Shown here piece after piece: positions 8,256-16,256 of a stretch of DNA of 31,567 nucleotides. Made by a program: the position numbers and the translations under genes. The stretch spans positions 1 to 31,567 of the IMG/VR virus record IMGVR_UViG_3300042887_003996. One strand, given 5' to 3'. This DNA comes from a virus. Each line of letters begins with the position of its first letter. Position 1 is the first letter of the stretch. The notes under the pieces are model-generated. The model saw nothing but the letters and a program-made list of their open reading frames with translations. It was not told where the DNA came from and searched no databases.

Positions 8256-8801
8256 ATGCTCCCCCCGAGCCGCCCACAACAAGCGAAGTCCAAAACGCAA
8301 GCCTTGCTTACAAAAGCTCGCGTGGCCGATGAGGTCGCTCTGGTGGGCATCCGTGGATACTACCGAGACACCATGGGCAAGCCCGGCGAGAACGACCGAG
8401 GCATCTACGACGACGCCATCTTTCTCGTTTCGCCCAACGCCTACGCCACCTTCAACGCCAACACCGATCCGAGCGTGAAACGCCAAGGCATTGCCGTCCT
8501 CAAGCCGGGAGTCCACCGCTACCGCAAAGGGAAGCACGGCCTGTCGAAACCCGGCGGCGGATACCCAGCGCTCCGCCCCGCCACGCCTGGCGAACAGCTC
8601 CCCGTGACACGCGACGAGACAGGCGACTCCATGGGCATCGCCCTCAACATCCACCGTGGCGGCTTCCGCACTACCAGCAGCGAAGGCTGCCAGACGATCC
8701 ACCCATCCCAATGGAGCGCGTTCGTGGCTCTCGTTTATTCCGAGATGGACCGCGCCAATCAGAAAACCATCCCTTACCTACTCGTGGAGGAGCCCACTTG
8801 A
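8256..8801 (+). CDS. Cell-wall enzyme candidate (L,D-transpeptidase/endopeptidase-like)
   Basis: 181 residues, no signal peptide. The distinctive part is GIALNIHRGGFRTTSSEGCQ, with His133 and Cys145 in an H ... S-x-G-C arrangement reminiscent of the L,D-transpeptidase (YkuD-type) catalytic motif, followed by TIHPSQWSAF. Its position directly after two holin-like genes and a lipoprotein argues for an endolysin-type role, cutting or remodelling peptidoglycan at lysis. A structural cell-wall hydrolase is possible. The family is not certain; the Cys/His pair is what I see, the activity is inferred. Confidence 0.5.
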   Translation: MLPPSRPQQAKSKTQALLTKARVADEVALVGIRGYYRDTMGKPGENDRGIYDDAIFLVSPNAYATFNANTDPSVKRQGIAVLKPGVHRYRKGKHGLSKPGGGYPALRPATPGEQLPVTRDETGDSMGIALNIHRGGFRTTSSEGCQTIHPSQWSAFVALVYSEMDRANQKTIPYLLVEEPT

Positions 8802-8828
8802 CACCCCTCCGCAGAATAAAAGGTAGCG
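8798..8828 (+). promoter_or_regulatory. Candidate phage promoter motif TTGACACCCCT (copy 2)
   Basis: Same 11-mer as at 4048, 31 nt upstream of the next ATG, again followed 11 nt later by an A/T block (AATAAA). An AAGG just before the ATG could also serve as a weak Shine-Dalgarno. It overlaps the 3' end of the lysis enzyme gene. Confidence 0.35.
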
Positions 8829-11800
8829 ATGCCCGATGACCAAACAATAGTCGAAGGCGATGCCGGATTCCTCGGTATGGCCTCCCGCTTGAACCCGCTC
8901 CAGTTGCAGCCGGGCATGGTCCAGTATGTCGAAAACATGCGGCTCGACCGAGGCGTCGCCCAGACACGCAAAGGAGCGAAGCGGGTTGCTAATGAGATTT
9001 CGTTGCCGGGAGATTTTCAGATTGTCCGGTCTATAGGAGCCTCGATGACTCTTGGCGCGGATCGTTCCGTCACAATCACCCGCAGCGGCACGACGGCCAC
9101 CGCCACCATTGCCTCTGGGCATGGCTACGCGACCAATGATCTCCTCAACATCCGAGGAGCCGCGCCGGATGATTACAATGGCGATTGGTATATCACCAAT
9201 GTCACCGCCACCTCGTTCAGCTACACGCTGCCAAGCGATCCGGGAGTAAATGCCAGCGGCTCGATTTTTGCCAACAAAGGGCCGATCATCAAGCAGGTCT
9301 ATGAGGGCGGCATTTTTGCCAGTGGCCTCTACTCTTCGCCGCGTCTGGATAATGCCAGTGAATACATCGTCCTGGTCGGGCCAAGCTCGGCTTTTTTGTG
9401 GAAGCAAAATGGGAGTGTCATTTCCAAAAGCTACCCGACCACCGACACCATCCTTTCCACAGACGATGTGTCAATTTTGCAAGCCTTCGACAAACTCTAC
9501 ATATTGCGCGACCGGTCGGAGCCAAAGATTCGGATTAGCGCCATCACGCAGACCGGTGGCACGCTCAATACCCTGCGCGACATCTGGCTTTTCAGCACCA
9601 CCAGCATGATTGCCGTGGGCGACCTCGGGACAATTCTTTCCTACAACGGCAAAATCTGGGCGGCACAAGTGACAGGCACTGACGAAGGGCTCAATGCCAT
9701 CTGGGCGGCCAACGCCACGAATGCTTGGGCCGTGGGCAACAACGGCACCATCTTAAAATGGGATGGCGCAGCCTGGACTGCCCAGACCAGCGACACGACA
9801 GAAAACCTTCTCGCCGTGTGGGGCACCAGCGCCTCCCATGTTGTCGCGGTAGGGACTAACGGGACGATTTTAATTTACAACGGAACCTCCTGGTCGCCGC
9901 AAACGAGCAACACTGCTTCCACTTTGCGTGGCGTGTGGGGCACGGCGGCCAACAATGTTTACGCCGTGGGCGACTCCGGCACCATCCTGCGCTGGAACGG
10001 CACGGCATGGGCGGCGCTCACCAGCGGCACGACCGATTCCCTTAATGCCGTGTGGGGCACGGGCAGCACAAACATCTACGCCGTGGGAGCCTCGGGGCGC
10101 ATCGTTCGCTCGACGAATGGCACGGCATGGACCTTGCTTACCAGCGGCGTCACCGACACGCTCAACGCCGTTTGGGGCTCTGGCACGACAAACATTTTTG
10201 CGGCTGGTAATGGAGGCCGATTGCTGCGCTCGACGGATGGCACCACTTGGGCGGCTCTCACCTCCGGCACAACGGGCGACCTCTACGGCGTGCGAGGTAG
10301 CGCCTCGACGAACCTCGCCGCCGTGGGCTCTGCTGGCACAATTCTCCTCAGCACCAACAGCACGACCTGGACCGCTGTGGTGCGTGGAGTGGCAACCGCC
10401 ATCAGTGCCGCACCCCATGGCTACAAGGTCAACGAGGCCGTGCGAATCAGCGGAGTGGTCGATCCGGCCACATTGCCGGAGGGCGTCACGACCTCCGAAG
10501 CATACAACGGCGAATTTATTATCCGCTCGGTGCCCAGCACGACCACCTTCACCTACTCGGTGCCGGGCACGACTTTCGCCTTGGCGGCGGGAGCGATGTT
10601 CAGCCAGCGCGTGCAGCCTTCGCTGGTGTGGGATGGCGACCCCGATACGAATTTCACCCGCGTCAACATTGGCACTCTGGCCTCGCTCAATTCGCTTTCA
10701 TTTATCGGTATGCCATCCACGGCGATTGCGGCGTATTTCAACAACCAAGTGGTAGTGGCGCGTGGGCGCGACGAGATTTTGGTTTCGGATGTTTTCGATG
10801 GCGAGACCTACGACAGCATTCTCAAAACCTTCCGCGCCAATGCGGGGTCGAACGATTACATCGTGGCGATTCACCCATTCGCCGAGCAGCAGCTTCTTAT
10901 TTTCTGCCGGAACTCAATTTACCTAGCGACTGCTGCCTTGGATGTTTCGGGCAACATCGATCCGGTCAACAGCTCGCTCATGCTGCTCACCAACGAAGTC
11001 GGCTGCGCGGCTCGCCGGTCGGTGGTGACAGCAGGCACTGCGGTATTTTTCCTCAGCGACCGGGGAGTTTTTCGACTCGATAGCCAGTTTGACCTCAAGC
11101 TGCGAGGGAATACCAAGCCTCTCTCGGATGAAATCAGCGACCAGATTGCCAAGATCAATACCAACGCCATTACCAAATCCTGCGCGGCCTATTACGACAA
11201 CCGTTTCTACTTGGCCGTGCCACTCATGGGCGACGACAAGCCGGTGACTTCGCTGATCCGCCCGAATCTGGCGACCAATACTGCCCGCGCCACGGTGGCC
11301 AAGCATGGCTACAAGGCCGGTCAATTCATCACCATCAGCGGCGCGGTGCAGGATGCCTACAATGGCACTTGGGCGATCAGCAATGTGACGACGAACACCT
11401 TTGATTTCGTCGTGCAAAACCTGCCGGATTCCCCGGCCACCGGCACGATCCTCGCCAATCGCGGAGCTACTGCGCCGGCGACGGTCTTTATTTACAACAT
11501 GCTCAACCAACAATGGGAGAGCAAGGACACCTACAATTTTCCTCTCGACGGGTTCATTGTCGCAACCTTCGGCAAGGAGCGCCGCCTTTTTGCCAACTCG
11601 CTCAATGGTCGTCTCTACCTGCTGGACGAAAGCGCGGATGGATACGACGACACCCAGACCGCCGACGATCAGTTCGAGTTTGTGGAAGGCACGCTGCTGA
11701 CCCGGCGCTACACCTGGGGCACTCCGAGCCCGAAGCGCATCCACCGCCTGCAAGCCAATATCCTCACCACCACGGACCACGACGATATGGCGTTCGATGC

Positions 11801-12017
11801 CATCACGCTCGACCCAGACACCGACGAGCAAGCCTTGGCATTGAGCGAGCCTAACTACGAAGGACCGGAAGATTATTCGCTGAAAGCCTCCGTGCGACTC
11901 CGCGCCTCTGGATTTGAAGCTCGCTACCGCACGCTGCGAGGCCGCCCCACACTCCGCCAAATCACCGCTGACGCCCAAATCTCTCCCGGCGCGATGCGAA
12001 CCCACACCATCAAATAA
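8829..12017 (+). CDS. Large tail tube/nozzle-like protein with beta-propeller insert
   Basis: 1062 residues. The N-terminus (GFLGMASRLNPLQLQPGMVQ, then NMRLDRGVAQTRKG) is the pattern of podovirus nozzle/tail-tube proteins (T7 gp12- or P22 gp10-like), which form the distal DNA channel. Residues about 80-140, 516-590 and 810-880 are three copies of a small beta module (H-G-Y ... I-x-G ... YNG-x-(W/F) ... F-x-(Y/F)). Residues about 247-516 form at least six blades of the type L-x-(A/G)-V-W-G-(T/S) ... (A/V)-V-G-x-x-G-T-I-L ... W, predicted to fold as a beta-propeller. The C-terminal part (FLSDRGVFRLD, then RRLFANSLNGRLYLLDE) is also beta-rich. This would be a nozzle carrying an extra, possibly glycan-binding, propeller. 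Confidence 0.6.
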   Translation: MPDDQTIVEGDAGFLGMASRLNPLQLQPGMVQYVENMRLDRGVAQTRKGAKRVANEISLPGDFQIVRSIGASMTLGADRSVTITRSGTTATATIASGHGYATNDLLNIRGAAPDDYNGDWYITNVTATSFSYTLPSDPGVNASGSIFANKGPIIKQVYEGGIFASGLYSSPRLDNASEYIVLVGPSSAFLWKQNGSVISKSYPTTDTILSTDDVSILQAFDKLYILRDRSEPKIRISAITQTGGTLNTLRDIWLFSTTSMIAVGDLGTILSYNGKIWAAQVTGTDEGLNAIWAANATNAWAVGNNGTILKWDGAAWTAQTSDTTENLLAVWGTSASHVVAVGTNGTILIYNGTSWSPQTSNTASTLRGVWGTAANNVYAVGDSGTILRWNGTAWAALTSGTTDSLNAVWGTGSTNIYAVGASGRIVRSTNGTAWTLLTSGVTDTLNAVWGSGTTNIFAAGNGGRLLRSTDGTTWAALTSGTTGDLYGVRGSASTNLAAVGSAGTILLSTNSTTWTAVVRGVATAISAAPHGYKVNEAVRISGVVDPATLPEGVTTSEAYNGEFIIRSVPSTTTFTYSVPGTTFALAAGAMFSQRVQPSLVWDGDPDTNFTRVNIGTLASLNSLSFIGMPSTAIAAYFNNQVVVARGRDEILVSDVFDGETYDSILKTFRANAGSNDYIVAIHPFAEQQLLIFCRNSIYLATAALDVSGNIDPVNSSLMLLTNEVGCAARRSVVTAGTAVFFLSDRGVFRLDSQFDLKLRGNTKPLSDEISDQIAKINTNAITKSCAAYYDNRFYLAVPLMGDDKPVTSLIRPNLATNTARATVAKHGYKAGQFITISGAVQDAYNGTWAISNVTTNTFDFVVQNLPDSPATGTILANRGATAPATVFIYNMLNQQWESKDTYNFPLDGFIVATFGKERRLFANSLNGRLYLLDESADGYDDTQTADDQFEFVEGTLLTRRYTWGTPSPKRIHRLQANILTTTDHDDMAFDAITLDPDTDEQALALSEPNYEGPEDYSLKASVRLRASGFEARYRTLRGRPTLRQITADAQISPGAMRTHTIK
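9571..10378 (+). repeat. Beta-propeller blade repeats inside nozzle-like gene
   Basis: Six to seven units of about 40 codons with the core NAVWGTGSTNIYAVGASGRI followed by W-x-x-L-T-S-G. The blades resemble the YCF48/BNR-like class. The unit boundaries are clear at protein level and only partly conserved in DNA, so the array is old rather than freshly duplicated. Confidence 0.7.
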
Positions 12018-12019
12018 CC

Positions 12020-12652
12020 ATGGCCACACTCACTAAAGGTAAAACTTTCACATCCAACGAAGTCGTCACACCGACTAAGCTCAATGATCTGGTCGATAAG
12101 GCAACCATCTCGGGAATCGTCAACGCGGACATCTCGACCTCCGCTGCCATTGACCAGGCAAAACTAGGCACCATTTCCACCGCTGGGAAAGTCAGCGGCA
12201 CAGCGATCACCTCTGGCAATATCTCGACGACTGGCAGCATCACCACTTCCAGCAACCTATCGGTCTCGGGCACCTCGACCCTCACGGGAAATGTCACCAT
12301 TTCCACCGGCAATCTCAGCGTCGGAAGCGGCACGATCTCAGGCAAAATCAATCCGAACTGGATCAGCAAAACCAACGCCAACAACAACGAAACCGTCTCC
12401 GCCGGAGAACTCATCTCCGCCGATACCCGTTCAGCGGCCTTTACCCTCAAACTTCCTGCCAACCCCTCAAAATTCCACCAAGTCGTATTTGCCGACCACT
12501 ACAAGACTTGGGACACGAAAAACCTGACCATCGACCGCAACACCAAGCTCATCGAAGGACTGGCGGAAAACCTTACCTGCAATGTGGGCGGGAAGCAATT
12601 CACTCTCCGCTACGAAGAAGCCACGATTGGCTGGAGAATCTACACGCTATGA
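12020..12652 (+). CDS. Tail-fibre protein with T7-fibre-type C-terminal domain
   Basis: 210 residues. The N-terminal 50 residues are anchor-like (TLTKGKTFTSNEVVTPTKLN). Residues 50-125 are a Gly/Ser/Thr-rich beta-stalk (TSGNISTTGSITTSSNLSVS). The last 75 residues (FTLKLPANPSKFHQVVFADH ... KNLTIDRNTKLIEGLAENLT ... QFTLRYEEATIGWRIY) are the widespread fibre tip domain. Its usual signature is F-T-x-x-L-P-A ... V-x-F-A-D ... N-L-T-x-x-R-N-G-x-x-I-x-G ... W-x-x-x. It overlaps the following gene by ATGA. Confidence 0.7.
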   Translation: MATLTKGKTFTSNEVVTPTKLNDLVDKATISGIVNADISTSAAIDQAKLGTISTAGKVSGTAITSGNISTTGSITTSSNLSVSGTSTLTGNVTISTGNLSVGSGTISGKINPNWISKTNANNNETVSAGELISADTRSAAFTLKLPANPSKFHQVVFADHYKTWDTKNLTIDRNTKLIEGLAENLTCNVGGKQFTLRYEEATIGWRIYTL

Positions 12653-13203
12653 AACTGAACTCTTACTATCCAGAGCCTATCACGGCTTGGGCGGTCATAA
12701 ATGCAAATTTTCCAGATATTCCAACTTCTGGAACAACATTTTCCAAAGTGAGCTCCAATGTTGTGCAAGTTAATAGGACTGCACACGGGCTCACAAATGG
12801 CATGTGGGTATCTTTCGACGGGTTGACTTCTACGCAAGCATATCTAAACGGCACATGGGAAGTATTTAATGTATTGTCCAACAGCTTTCAATTTACCGTC
12901 ACGGTAACTGTCCCGGAAGCCCCGACGCAAGCCATTATCAGAGCCACCAAACTCCTAAAAAAATTTAATGTATCTAAAGTTGGGAAATTAGCCCTCGGGA
13001 AATATCGAGTTTATTTTGATAAACTTATGGATGACACCGACTATGCAGTATTATCCAATGCCCTGCTTTTGCAAACCCCCGCTGGATCAGTTTCGATTTT
13101 AGAAAATAATTCCTACTGTGATATTCAAACTACTGATACTTCAACAAAAGCAGGGGCGGATATTGCCAAACTCCATGTCGCCGTCATCGGCGGGATTAAC
13201 TAA
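12649..13203 (+). CDS. Tail-fibre accessory/tip protein (AT-rich)
   Basis: 184 residues starting at the ATGA overlap. Residues 30-95 hold a fourth copy of the small beta module seen three times in the nozzle-like protein (VVQVNRTAHGLTNGMWVSFD ... AYLNGTWEVFNV ... SFQFTV). The C-terminal half (KLALGKYRVYFDKLMDDTDY) resembles fibre-tip domains that follow a G-x-Y-x-V-x-F-x-x-x-M-x-D-x-x-Y-A-V pattern. The DNA is markedly AT-richer than either neighbour, pointing to recent exchange of a host-range module. Confidence 0.6.
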   Translation: MKLNSYYPEPITAWAVINANFPDIPTSGTTFSKVSSNVVQVNRTAHGLTNGMWVSFDGLTSTQAYLNGTWEVFNVLSNSFQFTVTVTVPEAPTQAIIRATKLLKKFNVSKVGKLALGKYRVYFDKLMDDTDYAVLSNALLLQTPAGSVSILENNSYCDIQTTDTSTKAGADIAKLHVAVIGGIN

Positions 13204-13595
13204 TGCTCCCCTGGGAACGCGCCCGCAACTGGCATGACGAACACACCTCCGAACCCTTCGAGTCCCTCCTCGCCTGGCACATGGCCCACGGCCTCGTTTT
13301 CAACACCCCGCAAGTCTTCCTCCTCGCCCACGAAGTCCACTACTCCGCAGACACCAACACCATGACCTACGACCTCCCCTCCAACGCCTGGTTCGTCGAG
13401 CTCGCCTCCGCGACCAACCACGCGAACCCCGTCCGCGAATTCATGCGCGTCGCCACGCACCCCCAAGAGTGGGCGATATGGCACCGCCGCAATTCCTTCC
13501 AACCCCACGCCTACCCATGGGCAAAACTCGCCCGCCGCGTTGGTCTTGGAGGGGCGACCTCCGTGTCGTCCGTAGATGAAAGGGGGATAGAGTAA
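13203..13595 (+). CDS. Conserved-looking phage protein, unknown
   Basis: 130 residues, joined to both neighbours by TAATG overlaps and therefore translated with them. Trp/His-rich, with HTSEPFESLLAWHMAHGLVF and a later HPQEWAIWHRRN segment. No catalytic pattern that I can name. The His/Trp content and tight linkage to the internal virion protein gene suggest a small virion or assembly protein. Confidence 0.6.
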   Translation: MLPWERARNWHDEHTSEPFESLLAWHMAHGLVFNTPQVFLLAHEVHYSADTNTMTYDLPSNAWFVELASATNHANPVREFMRVATHPQEWAIWHRRNSFQPHAYPWAKLARRVGLGGATSVSSVDERGIE

Positions 13596-14884
13596 TGGGA
13601 GGCGGTTCAGCACAAAAACCCAAGGAGCAAGCCGCGCCTCCTCAAGCGCAGCCTATCGACTATGGGGCGCTCATGGCCCAATCAAGCAAAGTTGCCAAAG
13701 AGCAATACCGCGACCAGCTCGCCGCCCAGATCGAAGCCTACCCAAAATATGAGCGGCTTCAGCTCGGCACGGTCTCCAACTTCGCTTCCAACCTTTCCGG
13801 CGAAGGCGGCACTCTCTACGAAAACAAGTGGATTCCCGGAGAAACCACCGGCAAAGGCAAGAATAAGCAAACCACCGATGGCCGCTGGGAAAAAGTCGCC
13901 ATCGGAGAATCCGCGCCGAACCTCTACACCAAACGCGCCACCGACCAGCTCATCGCCGCCGAAGGCCAGGTCGCCGCGCTCGGAACTATCGGCGACTACA
14001 CCGAGCAGCTCGGCTACCAAGCTGCCCGCGACCTCGAAGGCACCGACATCGAGCGCGAGCTACAACGCCAAGCCACCAGCGAACTCGCTCTAGGCCGCGC
14101 CCTCAGCCCCGAGCAGGAGCGCCAAGCCACCCAGCAAGCCCGCGCCGGAATGGCCGCCCGTGGCCTCGGCGTCGGCAACTCCGCCCTCGCCGCCGAAGTC
14201 CTCAACCGCGACGCCTACGCCTCCGCCCGCGAAGCCGACCGCCGGAACTTTGCAGGTTCCACAAACCAACTCCTCGTCTCCAATCGGCAAAACCGCATCG
14301 GCCAAGTCGGCAACATCCTCGGCCAATCCGCCAACACCCGGATGAACCAAGCCAACCTCCGCAGCAGCCTCGCCGGAGCCAACATCACCATCGACCCCTA
14401 CGCCCGCGCCATGAACCCCGCCCTCGGCATGGGAGCCAGCACCCTCGGCCAATCCGGCCAAATGATCGGCAACACCTACAACAACGCCACGCAGATGGCC
14501 GGCAATGTCGCCGCCGTCAACGCCTCCATGCTCGATAGCCGCTGGAACACCGTGCAAAACAACAACGCCTCCCTTATGAGCGCCTACATGGGAGCCAAGG
14601 CCAGCGACAATGCCGCTAACATGGGCCTCCAGGGAGCCGCCATGGGAGCCAGCGCCGTCATCGGAGCCGCCGCCTCTGCCTGTTGCTGGATCGCCCGCGC
14701 CGCCTTCGGCACGGCCACCGCCCGCTGGAAGGACTACCGCCGCGCCATGCTCCGCCATGCCAGCGACCGCACGATCCGACTCTACTGCCGCCACGGCCAA
14801 GCCCTCGCCGCCGCAATCACCACCCCCCTCCGCCGTTTCGCCGCCCGCCTCACACTCCGCACGCTCGAATGGTCCTGGAACTAA
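13595..14884 (+). CDS. Internal virion/ejection-type protein with C-terminal CxIAxxxFG domain
   Basis: 429 residues. The N-terminus is MGGGSAQKPKEQAAPPQAQP; the body is Ala/Gln/Asn-rich with helices (RQATQQARAGMAARGLGVGN, then NRDAYASAREADRRNF) typical of phage internal or tail-needle proteins, then a Gly/Ala-rich hydrophobic stretch (GLQGAAMGASAVIGAAASA). At residue 363 a separate basic C-terminal domain begins with CCWIARAAFG and continues through WKDYRRAMLRHASDRTIRLY, RHG and several Arg-rich helices to the end. This fits a C-terminal domain I recall from other phage and bacterial proteins (C-(F/W)-(I/V)-A-x-x-x-(Y/F)-G, sometimes called the CFI box). The last 16 nt overlap ycaO. I propose it as the likely substrate of the YcaO/ThiS/TfuA set; that is inference. 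Confidence 0.65.
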   Translation: MGGGSAQKPKEQAAPPQAQPIDYGALMAQSSKVAKEQYRDQLAAQIEAYPKYERLQLGTVSNFASNLSGEGGTLYENKWIPGETTGKGKNKQTTDGRWEKVAIGESAPNLYTKRATDQLIAAEGQVAALGTIGDYTEQLGYQAARDLEGTDIERELQRQATSELALGRALSPEQERQATQQARAGMAARGLGVGNSALAAEVLNRDAYASAREADRRNFAGSTNQLLVSNRQNRIGQVGNILGQSANTRMNQANLRSSLAGANITIDPYARAMNPALGMGASTLGQSGQMIGNTYNNATQMAGNVAAVNASMLDSRWNTVQNNNASLMSAYMGAKASDNAANMGLQGAAMGASAVIGAAASACCWIARAAFGTATARWKDYRRAMLRHASDRTIRLYCRHGQALAAAITTPLRRFAARLTLRTLEWSWN

Positions 14885-16041
14885 CAGAGAAAATCCGGCT
14901 CGAAGGAGCCCAACGCGCCTGCACGCCAGAAGAAACTCTGGAGCGCATGCGCCCGCATTTCCACACCGCAGGCATTACCCGCCTCGCCGAGATCACCGGG
15001 CTCGACCGCATCGGCATTTGTGTGGCTCAGTGCATGCGGCCCGACGCCATCGTTCTGGCCGTGGATTCCGGTAAAGGAGCCACCATCGAAGCCGCCAAAT
15101 GCTCGGCCATGATGGAGGGCTTCGAGCGCCATGTCGGCGAAACCAGCCACCCGCCCCACACCCTGGCCTCTGCCGCCCAACTCGGCGACCTCGCCGAGAC
15201 CCGCCTGCCCATGATCAAAGGCGCGGTCTTCCACCCCTATGCCGTCATGCCCTGGACCGAGGTTTTGGGTCTGCGCAGCGCAGCGCCCCGCATGGTGCCC
15301 ACCGACGCCGTGCGACTCATCGCCCGCCCCGACCCCGCTCCGCTGACCAGCATGCCCTTTGCCTACACCAGCAACGGCCTTTCCTCTGGCAATACCTACG
15401 CCGAGGCCGTCGCCGGGGGGCTCTACGAGTGCATCGAGCGCGACTGCACCGGCATCGCCCAGCGCCGCTTGCAGGATTTTCCCCGCGTCGATCTTGATAC
15501 CATCACCGACCCCACCGTCTCCCGCCTCGTCCGCACCTTGCGCGAGGCCGATGTCACCCCGGTCCTCATCGATGTCACCAGCGACATCGGCGTGCCCGCC
15601 TACATTTGCTACCTCATCGACTGCGACAAAGGATTTGGCGTCAACAAAGGCTACGCCGCCCACCTTGACCCCGCCATCGCCCAAGCCCGCGCCATCACCG
15701 AGACCATCCAAGCCCGCGCCGTCTGGATCGCCGGGAGCCGTGACGATTTTTTCCATCACCTCCATGAGAAGGTCAAATCCACCGACTCCGCTGCGGTCCT
15801 CGCCCGCCTCTACAAGCACGCCACCATCAGCGCCAACGCCCACCCCGACCGCTCCGGCGAGACCTTTGAGGCCGACATCGACACCCTCCTCTCCATGCTT
15901 GAAGCCGCCGACATCCCCGAGCCGCTGGTTTACGAATTTGACCACCCCTATCCCTGCTCCGTCGTGCGAGTCATCGTGCCGACCCTTGAAGGCTACACCT
16001 TCGACTACGCCCAACCCGGCCCCCGCGCTCTTTCCAAATGA
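14869..16041 (+). CDS. YcaO-domain backbone-modifying enzyme (TfuA-associated type)
   Basis: 390 residues from the ATG at 14869, 16 nt inside the preceding gene; a start further upstream would give an Arg/Pro-rich out-of-frame sequence. YcaO enzymes use ATP to activate a peptide backbone amide; with TfuA they install a thioamide, alone they usually make azolines. The ATP/Mg signature is intact: SGKG at 67-70, S79-x3-E83-x2-E86-R87 (CSAMMEGFER), and the second acidic block SNGLSSGNTYAEAVAGGLYE followed by CIERD, with E179, E187 and E190. The length is that of a stand-alone YcaO without a fused E1-like or recognition domain. Translation is coupled at both ends (16-nt overlap upstream, ATGA downstream). 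The base composition matches the neighbouring structural genes. Confidence 0.93.
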   Translation: MVLELTEKIRLEGAQRACTPEETLERMRPHFHTAGITRLAEITGLDRIGICVAQCMRPDAIVLAVDSGKGATIEAAKCSAMMEGFERHVGETSHPPHTLASAAQLGDLAETRLPMIKGAVFHPYAVMPWTEVLGLRSAAPRMVPTDAVRLIARPDPAPLTSMPFAYTSNGLSSGNTYAEAVAGGLYECIERDCTGIAQRRLQDFPRVDLDTITDPTVSRLVRTLREADVTPVLIDVTSDIGVPAYICYLIDCDKGFGVNKGYAAHLDPAIAQARAITETIQARAVWIAGSRDDFFHHLHEKVKSTDSAAVLARLYKHATISANAHPDRSGETFEADIDTLLSMLEAADIPEPLVYEFDHPYPCSVVRVIVPTLEGYTFDYAQPGPRALSK

Positions 16042-16256
16042 CACCACAGCTCATCGCCTACCCGCCCACCCATGAAACGACTTACCATTACCGCATCGAC
16101 GGCATTGAGCATTTGTCGCCGTGCGATGTGCGAATTTTGTTTCGAGACGGGAAATTTATCCGCACGGCCCTGCCTTTTCCCGAACCCTACGACTTAGAGC
16201 ATTGGAAAGTCCTCGGTCTGGTCGCCCAAGAAATCGAAAAGCTCGCATCCAAATGA
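16038..16256 (+). CDS. Small protein in YcaO cassette, unknown
   Basis: 72 residues, overlapping ycaO (ATGA) and the ThiS-like gene (ATGA), so it is co-translated with the modification enzymes. The sequence is YHYRIDGIEHLSPCDVRILF, then RDGKFIRTALPF, then a C-terminal helix (DLEHWKVLGLVAQEIEKLAS). Predicted topology is about three beta strands plus a helix. One Cys is present. It is not a recognisable RiPP precursor (no leader-core layout) and not clearly a PqqD-like recognition element, although size and place would suit a substrate-recognition or adaptor subunit. Confidence 0.75.
   Translation: MTPQLIAYPPTHETTYHYRIDGIEHLSPCDVRILFRDGKFIRTALPFPEPYDLEHWKVLGLVAQEIEKLASK

Noticed and set aside
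14881-16047. Long Gly/Val-rich open frame antisense to ycaO
   Set aside because: Composition is that expected from the antisense of high-GC coding DNA; the sense strand has conserved YcaO motifs and coupled starts.
16038-16256. RiPP precursor peptide for the YcaO
   Set aside because: No leader-core division, no Cys/Ser/Thr-rich C-terminus and no protease or exporter nearby; the fold-like layout suggests a globular protein.
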